A DNA stretch of 8,261 bases, taken from Lishizhenia sp. (GTDB lineage: Bacteria > Bacteroidota > Bacteroidia > Flavobacteriales_D > Crocinitomicaceae). Shown here in pieces: positions 1 to 6,564 of this stretch. Below the pieces are notes generated by a model, which saw nothing but the letters and a program-made list of their open reading frames with translations, was not told the DNA's origin and searched no databases. Within the stretch, counting starts at the first letter, position 1, and the number at the start of each line of letters is the position of its first letter. Location: positions 1-8,261 of the forward strand of contig SKHH01000007.1 of assembly GCA_007117055.1 (NCBI GenBank), in the 5' to 3' direction. The position numbers and the translations under genes are program-made.

Positions 1-135
1 CTTGTTGAAACAGGTATTCGCACAAAAAACGATGTTCAAATTATTTCAGATGAATTAAGCATTGGGGATACCATCATCACTTCTGGTTTGTTAGGATTAA
101 GAGAAGGATTAACTGTTAAAGGAAAACTTCGTTAA
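1..135 (+). CDS. RND efflux periplasmic adaptor (membrane-fusion protein), C-terminal fragment
   Basis: Only the last 44 codons are in the window; the frame is open from base 1 and stops at TAA 133-135. The peptide ends in GDTIITSGLLGLREGLTVKG and then KLR. This 'GDxIITSGLLxLREGxxVK' pattern is the usual membrane-proximal end of adaptors of the AcrA/MexA (HlyD-like) type, where the last beta strands lead into the C-terminus. Such adaptors are normally lipid- or membrane-anchored in the periplasm and bridge the RND pump and the TolC channel. The call is strengthened by the pump gene starting 2 nt downstream and the channel gene after that. The hairpin, lipoyl and beta-barrel domains are outside the window and cannot be checked. 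Confidence 0.88.
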   Translation, partial: LVETGIRTKNDVQIISDELSIGDTIITSGLLGLREGLTVKGKLR

Positions 136-137
136 TT

Positions 138-3100
138 ATGAGTCTATCTTCCATCAGCATCAATAGGCCAGTTCTCACTACGGTAATGTCTATAGTGATA
201 ATTGTTTTTGGTATCATCGGATTCACCTATCTTGGTGTTCGAGAATTTCCCTCAGTAGACCCTCCCATTATTACCGTAACCACAAATTATCCAGGAGCGA
301 ATGCTGACATAATAGAGTCTCAAATTACCGAGCGGCTAGAGGAAGCGATCAGTGAAGTTCAAGGAATTCGAACCTTAAGCTCTGTAAGTAGTGACGGTAG
401 AAGCACAGTAACTGTTGAGTTTGATTTATCTATGGATTTAGATGCCGCTGCCAACGACATTCGTGACAAAGTTTCGGGAGCCGTTCGAAACCTACCCGTT
501 GATGCCGATCCTCCCATTGTTGCAAAATCAGATGCCGATGCCGAAACCATATTTTCATTGACGGTGCAATCGGATACAAAGAGCCTTCTCGAGCTGACTG
601 AGTTTGGTAACAATGTTTTCAAAGAGCGACTTCAAACCATTCAAGGAATTAGTAAAATTTACATTTGGGGAGAAAAGAAGTTTGCCATGAAACTCATTCT
701 TGATCCTATTAAAATGGCTGGATTAGGAATTACACCAAGAGATGTTCAGCAAGCGCTCAATAATGAAAATGTGGAATTGCCATCAGGTAGAATTGAAGGC
801 AAAGATGTAGAGTTAACAATTCGCACCTTTGGACGTCTTACGACAGAAAATGAATTCAATGATTTAATTGTTGCTCAACGCAATGGGAAAATTATTCAAT
901 TAAAAGACATTGGAAGTGCGCAATTAAGACCCGAAAATGAACGCACCTTACTTCGTGGAAATGGCGGTCAACCCATGATCGGTATTGCTGTTCAACCACA
1001 ACCTGGCGCTAACTATATCGATATTGTAGATGAAATTTACGACCGTGTAAGTCAAATACAACGAGAGCTCCCTGAAGATATTCGTTTAGGCGTTGCGTTA
1101 GATTCCACCATCAATATTCGAAAATCGATCAAAGAAGTACAAAACACGGTCATAATAGCATTTTTATTAGTGGTACTGGTTATCTATTTATTCTTAAGAG
1201 ATTGGAGAACTACGATTATCCCAATTATTGCTATTCCAATTTCATTAATTGGAACGTTCTTCGTCATGTATATTATGGATTTTTCCATAAACATATTAAC
1301 ACTATTGGGAATCGTTTTAGCGACCGGACTTGTAGTAGATGATGCCATTGTTGTAATGGAAAACATCTATGCTAAAGTAGAAAAAGGAATGAAGGCAAAA
1401 AAAGCAGCTCATGAAGGGGCTAAAGAAATTATTTTTGCTGTGATATCTACAACTGTTACGCTTGTTGCTGTATTTCTTCCCGTAATATTCCTTGAAGGAT
1501 TAACTGGTAGGTTATTCAGAGAGTTTGGAATTGTAGTTGCCGGCGCTGTAATTATATCTTCCTTTATCTCTCTTACATTAACTCCGATGATGAGTGCACG
1601 CATACTCAAAAAGAAAGAAAGAAAATCAAAACTGTATCGTATCACCGAGGATTTTTTCGATTGGCTAAGTAATAGTTATCGTAATACCTTAACAAATTTC
1701 ATGCGTTTTTCATGGGTTTCTCTTGTATTTATTCTCATTACTGGTGTGTTCATTTATTTCATTGGAAGTACCATTCAGTCCGAATTAGCTCCTAGAGAAG
1801 ACAAAGGCAGGTTACAAATTATAGCTACAGCTCCCGAGGGCACCTCTTTTGAGCGCATGGATGCATTTCAACAAGAATTAATCCAATTAACAGATACGCT
1901 TCCCGAAAAGGCGCATTTACTTTCTGTGACCTCTCCTGGGTTTGGCTCTTCTATTTCAACCAATACGGGGTTTGTACGGTTAACCTTAACACCGAAAACA
2001 GAGCGTAAAAAATCTCAGAACGATTTAGCCAATGAGCTCAACGTGATGTTAAAGCGCTTCAATTTTGCACGCACCTATGTGCGACAAGAAGAAACGATTG
2101 GAGGTGGACGAATGGCAGGTCTTCCGGTGCAATATGTTTTACAAGCACCAACACTAGGTCAACTCGAAGAAGTTCTCCCAACATTTCTGGACGAAGCAAA
2201 CAGTCATCCTTACTTCCAAGTGGTAGATGTTAATTTAAAATTTAATAAGCCTGAAATTCAAGTGACTATAGACCGTAAAAAAGCACAATCTTTAGGGGTT
2301 TCTGTTCTAGATATAGCAGAAACATTGCAACTTTTCTTTTCAGGTCAACGCTATGGCTATTTCATCATGAAAGGAAAGCAATACGAAGTAATAGGTGAGG
2401 CTCAAAAATCGTTTCGAGATGACCCATACGATCTCAAACAAGCTCATGTAAGAAGTAGTTCGGGAGCTTTAATTCCCTTGGGAAATTTAATTAGCTTATC
2501 TGAAGAGTCAAGTCCACCGCAACTTTTCCGATACAATCGCTATGTTTCGGCAACGATTTCCGCTTCTACTGTACCCGGAAAAACGATTGGTGATGGAATA
2601 AATGCTATGAATGAAATCGCAAGTAAAACACTCGACGATTCTTTTACAACTACCTTAGCAGGAACATCAAAAGAATTTGCTGAAAGTAGCAGTAGTTTAT
2701 TCTTTGCATTCGCATTAGCGCTCGTATTAGTATTCTTAGTGTTATCGGCTCAATTTGAAAGCTTTGTAGATCCGTTAATTATTATGTTTACGGTTCCTCT
2801 GGCTCTAGCTGGAGCTTTAATTAGTCTCCATTTACTAGGGCATACCTTAAACATTTTCTCTGAAATAGGAATTATAGTTTTAGTTGGAATCGTTACGAAA
2901 AACGGTATATTGATCGTTGAGTTCGCCAACCAACGAAAAGAAGCTGGACTCACTAAATTAGAAGCCATCATCGATGCATCTGCTCAGCGATTTCGTCCAA
3001 TTCTTATGACATCCTTGGCTACGATTCTTGGGGCATTACCCATCGCTTTAGCTTTAGGAGACGCAGCCACAAGTCGCGTTCCAATGGGAGTTGCTATTAT

Positions 3101-3206
3101 TGGCGGACTATTGTTTTCCCTACTATTGACCTTGTATGTAATTCCAGGACTTTATTTGATGATGTCAAAAAGCTCAGTAACAACCAAAGAAGAAGATTCA
3201 CTATGA
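138..3206 (+). CDS. RND-family multidrug efflux permease, HAE-1 (AcrB/MexB) type
   Basis: A proton-driven inner-membrane pump of 1022 residues, close to the roughly 1030-1050 of AcrB relatives, so apparently full length. Order: TM1 at about 11-33, first porter/docking region about 35-335, TM2-6 about 337-490, TM7 about 525-545, second porter region about 550-850, TM8-12 about 853-1008. The proton-relay residues of the family are all visible: adjacent Asp401-Asp402 in TM4 (GLVVDDAIVVMENIY), Lys921 in TM10 (GIVTKNGILIVEF), and Arg951 and Thr958 in RFRPILMTSLA, matching AcrB D407/D408, K940, R971 and T978. The paired Asp in TM4 fits drug or amphiphile exporters rather than heavy-metal (CusA) pumps. 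The ATG lies 2 nt after the adaptor stop, and the 3' end overlaps the TolC gene by 4 nt (ATGA), suggesting translational coupling. Substrate cannot be predicted from the sequence. Confidence 0.97.
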   Translation: MSLSSISINRPVLTTVMSIVIIVFGIIGFTYLGVREFPSVDPPIITVTTNYPGANADIIESQITERLEEAISEVQGIRTLSSVSSDGRSTVTVEFDLSMDLDAAANDIRDKVSGAVRNLPVDADPPIVAKSDADAETIFSLTVQSDTKSLLELTEFGNNVFKERLQTIQGISKIYIWGEKKFAMKLILDPIKMAGLGITPRDVQQALNNENVELPSGRIEGKDVELTIRTFGRLTTENEFNDLIVAQRNGKIIQLKDIGSAQLRPENERTLLRGNGGQPMIGIAVQPQPGANYIDIVDEIYDRVSQIQRELPEDIRLGVALDSTINIRKSIKEVQNTVIIAFLLVVLVIYLFLRDWRTTIIPIIAIPISLIGTFFVMYIMDFSINILTLLGIVLATGLVVDDAIVVMENIYAKVEKGMKAKKAAHEGAKEIIFAVISTTVTLVAVFLPVIFLEGLTGRLFREFGIVVAGAVIISSFISLTLTPMMSARILKKKERKSKLYRITEDFFDWLSNSYRNTLTNFMRFSWVSLVFILITGVFIYFIGSTIQSELAPREDKGRLQIIATAPEGTSFERMDAFQQELIQLTDTLPEKAHLLSVTSPGFGSSISTNTGFVRLTLTPKTERKKSQNDLANELNVMLKRFNFARTYVRQEETIGGGRMAGLPVQYVLQAPTLGQLEEVLPTFLDEANSHPYFQVVDVNLKFNKPEIQVTIDRKKAQSLGVSVLDIAETLQLFFSGQRYGYFIMKGKQYEVIGEAQKSFRDDPYDLKQAHVRSSSGALIPLGNLISLSEESSPPQLFRYNRYVSATISASTVPGKTIGDGINAMNEIASKTLDDSFTTTLAGTSKEFAESSSSLFFAFALALVLVFLVLSAQFESFVDPLIIMFTVPLALAGALISLHLLGHTLNIFSEIGIIVLVGIVTKNGILIVEFANQRKEAGLTKLEAIIDASAQRFRPILMTSLATILGALPIALALGDAATSRVPMGVAIIGGLLFSLLLTLYVIPGLYLMMSKSSVTTKEEDSL

Positions 3207-4510
3207 TAAAGTATATAATTATACTACTGATAAGCACATTTCCAATTGTTAGTTTTTCACAACTTACCTTTTCATACGAAGAGTATATTTCAGAGGTGTT
3301 AGCAAAAGACTTTGGAATTCTGATGATGAAAAACGAACAACAAATCGCCGCAAATGAAAACAATATCGGTGCAGCTGGATATCTTCCTCGCATTTCAATG
3401 GATGCAAGACAAGACTTTACCGTAAACAGCGCACGACAAGAATTCCTCGGAGGTCAAACTAACGAAGCAGATAATGCTCAAAACAGAGCTTTCGATGTCG
3501 GTGGACTTTTAGAATGGACCTTTTTTGACGGTTTTAAGATGTTCGCAACGGACAAAAAACTGAATCATTTAGAAGAAACGGCGCAACTCAATACACGCGC
3601 TGAAATAGAATTTAAAATCTACGAAGCCTCTATACAGTTTTACACCTATTTACTGCTTAAAGAAATGCAGTCTACCTATGAAACAGCTGTTGATTTATCC
3701 AAGTTGCGATTTGAGGATATGCAAAATAAATTTGAAAATGGTGTCGCTACAAAAGTCGAACTACTCCAATCCGAATTAGACTTAACAGCTGATAGTTCTG
3801 CTCTTTTATTGAATCAGAAAGAATTGAGAAATATTAAAATTCAATTGGCTAAAATGATCACATTACCATTAGATGAGGAGTTTTCCGTTAATGGTCAACT
3901 TCCCGAAAGTATTTCCCCAATAGCATGGGAAGACATTTTAGATCAAGCCAATGAGAAAAACACCAATTTATTATTAGCTAAGTCTGCATTAGCAGTAAGA
4001 GAATCAGAAAAAAAAGAAGCGCTATCTCGTTTTTATCCGCAGTTGGGATTTTATGCAGCCTATAATTTAAACACAGCACAAAATGAAGTAGGATTTCTCT
4101 TATCAAACCGCGTCTATGGCCCGAGTGTTGGATTAACATTGCGCTGGGATATACTCGATCAATTGTCCCGCTTTCAAGAGTTGAAAAATGCTAAAATTCA
4201 TATTGAAAATGCAGAATTAGGGTTGAAAGAGCAACAATTATTTATTTCAAGTGAGCTAAAAAAAGCATTTAATGAATTTGAATGGGCGAGTAAAACCCTA
4301 TCTTTTGAATTAAGAAATAAAGTTTCCACCAACAACATTGTTGAAATCGCCAAAGTTTCTTTAGATGCAGGCACCATAACTGCATTAGAACTAAGAGAAA
4401 TTCAATTTAGTTTAATTGAAGCGCAACGTAGAATACTGTCCACACAACTAGATTATGTTACTGCTAAATTAAACTTAGACTTACAAACAGGGAAGTGGAG
4501 TGTTTTATAA
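3203..4510 (+). CDS. TolC-family outer-membrane efflux channel protein
   Basis: The outer-membrane channel of the tripartite pump, 435 residues, a normal length for the family. A Sec signal peptide covers about 1-19 (MIKYIIILLISTFPIVSFS) with likely cleavage before Gln20. The two-fold internal repeat of TolC proteins is visible. Repeat 1 has the membrane strand GYLPRISMDARQDF (59-72), the WTFFDGF turn (105-111) and the helix motif ENGVATKVELLQSELDL (178-194). Repeat 2 has RFYPQLGFYAAYNL (276-289), WDILDQLSR (315-323) and DAGTITALELREIQFSL (388-404). Long amphipathic helices rich in Glu, Lys, Gln and Leu fill the rest and would form the periplasmic tunnel. In repeat 2 the usual FDG turn is replaced by ILD, a mild departure. 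The start overlaps the pump stop in ATGA, so it is the last visible gene of the operon. Confidence 0.95.
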   Translation: MIKYIIILLISTFPIVSFSQLTFSYEEYISEVLAKDFGILMMKNEQQIAANENNIGAAGYLPRISMDARQDFTVNSARQEFLGGQTNEADNAQNRAFDVGGLLEWTFFDGFKMFATDKKLNHLEETAQLNTRAEIEFKIYEASIQFYTYLLLKEMQSTYETAVDLSKLRFEDMQNKFENGVATKVELLQSELDLTADSSALLLNQKELRNIKIQLAKMITLPLDEEFSVNGQLPESISPIAWEDILDQANEKNTNLLLAKSALAVRESEKKEALSRFYPQLGFYAAYNLNTAQNEVGFLLSNRVYGPSVGLTLRWDILDQLSRFQELKNAKIHIENAELGLKEQQLFISSELKKAFNEFEWASKTLSFELRNKVSTNNIVEIAKVSLDAGTITALELREIQFSLIEAQRRILSTQLDYVTAKLNLDLQTGKWSVL

Positions 4511-4549
4511 GCTTTTTTCAGATGAACTTATTGCGGTAAAAACACTTCC
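4491..4549. terminator. possible bidirectional terminator-like inverted repeat between convergent genes
   Basis: The TolC and CtlX-like genes converge with 17 nt between their stop codons. GGAAGTG at 4491-4497 and TTTT at 4503-4506 pair with AAAACACTTCC at 4539-4549, with a 5-nt bulge on the left arm. Inside it ATAAG (4507-4511) pairs with CTTAT (4527-4531), next to a T6 run at 4513-4518. The structure overlaps the ends of both reading frames and could act on both transcripts. The stem is interrupted and not GC-rich, so this is a weak candidate and not a classical terminator. Confidence 0.25.
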
Positions 4550-5457
4550 GCCATCATACATCGTGCGCTACCACCTCCGTGTTTTTCAATAACATCAATT
4601 GTTGGTGAAAGAATCTTACAGTAACTCGAAATACGTTCTACTTGATCTTTCGTCAAAGCATTCAAGGCTGTTATACTCATTACTAGAAATGGTTCTCCTT
4701 TTGCATTTTTCACTTGCAGCATATTTCCGGCAAAAGCGTGCATTTGTTCCTCGGAAATGGAAATAATTTCTTTTCCATCCTTTTCTAAACTATTGATTAC
4801 ACTTTCACGCTCTGTTGTATCGTCAATAGTATCCAAGCAAATCACAGCAAAACGATCTGCAATGCACATCATCACATTAGTATGATAAATAGCAAGTCGT
4901 TCATTATTTACTGTCTGATTAGCTGTAAACATTATCGGTTCAAATTCCATTTGCTCGCAAAATGAAACAAACAGCTCTTTATGAGCACGTGGAGATAAGG
5001 CGCAATAAGCCTTTTCATTTTCACGATCGAAAATAATACTTCCCGTACCTTCCAAGAAAACGTCCTGACTTTCGTATTCAGATAAGTCGACAACCTGTTC
5101 TATTTTAAACCCCAGTTCTTGTAATTCATCCAGCACATCTGCCCTTCTTTCTCTTCTTCTATTTTCCGCATACATGGGATATAAAACAACCGTTCCATCA
5201 TCGTGAAAACTGACCCAATTATTAGGAAATAATGCGTCAGGCGTATCGTTTTCTTTGATATCATTCACCACAACAACATGAATTCCATTTTCTTGAAGCA
5301 ACGATACAAAATCATCAAATTCACTAGCAGCCAACTCGTTCATCTTTTCTGGGTGAACTTCTGAATTTTGTTGGAAATAATTATTTACCGCTGTCTCCTC
5401 GTTCATTCGAAAAGATGCTGGTCGAACCATTAAAATTGTATTTGTTATCTGTTTCAT
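4528..5457 (-). CDS. ctlX: CtlX-type citrulline-utilization hydrolase (pentein-fold, arginine deiminase-related)
   Basis: A cytosolic enzyme of 309 residues without signal peptide or membrane segments. The start VRPASFRMNEETAVNNYFQ (11-29), FPNNWVSFH (77-85), FLEGTGSIIFD (134-144), YHTNVMM (191-197), FAGNMLQV (242-249) and the end GGGSARCMMAEVFLP (294-308) form the characteristic set of this family. Cys300 is the expected nucleophile, His192 the expected general base, and Glu136 lies in the position of the acidic partner. Members of this type are described as hydrolysing citrulline to ornithine, ammonia and CO2; many are annotated merely as amidinotransferase or arginine deiminase-related. 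It lacks the EGGD and FxRD motifs of true arginine deiminases. It begins 9 nt after the stop of a second pentein-fold enzyme gene, so the two are almost certainly co-transcribed. The ribosome site is weak (AAAGAAG a few bases upstream). Family is clear; exact substrate is inferred. Confidence 0.82.
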   Translation of the reverse strand: MKQITNTILMVRPASFRMNEETAVNNYFQQNSEVHPEKMNELAASEFDDFVSLLQENGIHVVVVNDIKENDTPDALFPNNWVSFHDDGTVVLYPMYAENRRRERRADVLDELQELGFKIEQVVDLSEYESQDVFLEGTGSIIFDRENEKAYCALSPRAHKELFVSFCEQMEFEPIMFTANQTVNNERLAIYHTNVMMCIADRFAVICLDTIDDTTERESVINSLEKDGKEIISISEEQMHAFAGNMLQVKNAKGEPFLVMSITALNALTKDQVERISSYCKILSPTIDVIEKHGGGSARCMMAEVFLPQ

Positions 5458-5466
5458 TGCTTCTTT

Positions 5467-6387
5467 TTAAATTCTGCGTAAAGGTAATGTAGAACACCTC
5501 AATAATCCCTCTTGTTTTGCTATTTCTCGGTAAGATATTTCCTCCACGGTAATCCCATTACTTCTCAACCAATCATTCAATCGCTTGAAATGCTTATCCG
5601 AAACCACTACTTCAGGACTAATTGAGAAAATATTACTCGTCATGTCATACATTTCCTGCTTATCAATTTCAAAAACATTCTCTCTTCCGAATAGATCAAC
5701 TAGCCACTGATACTCCTCTTCTTCTAAGAATCCATTTTTATGAATAATTGCTTTATTTTTCCCAACAGGCTGAAAACAACAATCTAAGTGCAAGGCATTT
5801 TCCTTCGCATTTGTATTGCTTTTTCTAAGGTTGAAAGACTTCACTTTTTTAGTTGGAAATAAATCCTGTATCGCTTGTACACCTTTTTCATTAGTTCTTG
5901 CGGTAATATAATCGGGATAATCTTGACCTCGATAAGTCCCAATAAAAATATAATCGCCATGAGGCATTACGTCTCCCCCCTCGATATGACAATCTTCTGG
6001 TAAATGAACAATTTTATCTGCATCAATTTTATCCAATACATATTGTATAGCATCCAATTCTTTTTCTCTATCAGGTAAAATATTGGATTTAATGAATTTA
6101 TCTTCAATAACAAACCCTATGTCACGTGAAAAAATTTGATTATAATCATCAATGACCTTAGGGCGATATACTGTTACACCGTGTTTTTTTAATGCCAATT
6201 CAAACGCTGTCATCTCTTTGACCATATCCTCTTCTTTTGGATAGGTCCCTGCTTTGATATTTTCTATAGATTTTGGATCATATGCATCTTCAACAGAAGG
6301 TGTTTTTCCATTACTTACTGCTGTACCTAGCACCACCTCTTTCAAAGTGCTAGTTTCGTCTTGAATCTGTAGTAGAATTTTTTCCAT
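5467..6387 (-). CDS. arginine deiminase / dimethylarginine dimethylaminohydrolase-family protein
   Basis: A soluble enzyme of 306 residues of the guanidino-group-modifying (pentein) superfamily. Visible catalytic motifs in order are FSRD (86-89), EGGD (136-139), HLDCCF (200-205) and a C-terminal RCSTLPLRR (297-305). Cys298 is the expected nucleophile forming a thiouronium intermediate, His200 the base, and the acidic residues bind the guanidinium group. The C-terminal motif resembles the RCMSMPL end of ArcA. At 306 residues it is about 100 shorter than ArcA and lacks room for that enzyme's extra helical domain, so it could be an arginine deiminase-like hydrolase, a DDAH or an amidinotransferase relative. 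Two cysteines (203-204) directly follow the catalytic HLD. Start: ATG at 6385-6387, with an in-frame TGA two codons upstream, so no longer N-terminus is possible. It is the first gene of a pair with the CtlX-like gene; no Shine-Dalgarno is visible. Confidence 0.85.
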   Translation of the reverse strand: MEKILLQIQDETSTLKEVVLGTAVSNGKTPSVEDAYDPKSIENIKAGTYPKEEDMVKEMTAFELALKKHGVTVYRPKVIDDYNQIFSRDIGFVIEDKFIKSNILPDREKELDAIQYVLDKIDADKIVHLPEDCHIEGGDVMPHGDYIFIGTYRGQDYPDYITARTNEKGVQAIQDLFPTKKVKSFNLRKSNTNAKENALHLDCCFQPVGKNKAIIHKNGFLEEEEYQWLVDLFGRENVFEIDKQEMYDMTSNIFSISPEVVVSDKHFKRLNDWLRSNGITVEEISYREIAKQEGLLRCSTLPLRRI

Positions 6388-6564
6388 ACATCAAAAAAAT
6401 AGGTTTACATGAATAAAACTCCGAATATATAGATAATGTGATTAACATTTAATTAAAATAATTGAATTATTTTTGCAAAGACAACTATACATTTTTAATT
6501 ACGTCAATACTAAAAAGATTAAGTTTTTTTTTAACTTAGTTTACGATGTTTTAGAACCTATCGA
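6388..6564. promoter_or_regulatory. divergent intergenic region with presumed promoters for both flanking genes
   Basis: This 177-nt, strikingly AT-rich gap separates two divergently oriented genes and must hold the promoters of both. For the rightward gene, TATTTTTG at 6468-6475 fits the Bacteroidota -7 element TAnnTTTG exactly; a transcript would start near 6482 and have a leader of about 80 nt. For the leftward pair, TATATTCG (complement of 6422-6429) matches the same element at 7 of 8 positions, about 35 nt before the start codon. No convincing TTG-type -33 box sits at the right distance from either, and an AT-rich region makes chance matches likely. No operator-like palindrome was seen apart from the T-loop hairpin listed separately. 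Confidence 0.4.
6520..6538 (+). other. small T-loop hairpin in the leader of the secreted-protein gene
   Basis: TAAGTT (6520-6525) and AACTTA (6533-6538) form a perfect 6-bp inverted repeat around a loop of seven T. It ends 26 nt before the start codon at 6565, inside the presumed untranslated leader. The stem has only one G:C pair, so it is thermodynamically weak. It could mark a protein-binding site or leader structure, or be chance in AT-rich DNA. Confidence 0.2.

Noticed and set aside
359..622. 87-codon minus-strand frame, with similar ones at 1184-1366, 1409-1645 and 2750-2971
   Set aside because: All are antisense to the RND pump gene, whose reading frame is intact with conserved motifs; no independent coding evidence.
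138..3206. Heavy-metal (CusA/HME) RND pump as an alternative
   Set aside because: TM4 carries the adjacent Asp pair and the flanking pattern of HAE-1 pumps rather than the single-Asp arrangement of HME pumps.
3097..3393. 98-codon minus-strand open frame across the pump/TolC junction
   Set aside because: It lies wholly opposite two well-supported genes, and its translation shows no recognisable domain. It is a shadow frame.
4528..6387. Classical arcA-arcB-arcC arginine deiminase operon
   Set aside because: The second gene has pentein-fold motifs and a C-terminal catalytic Cys, not the carbamoyl-phosphate motif of ornithine carbamoyltransferase, and no carbamate kinase is present.
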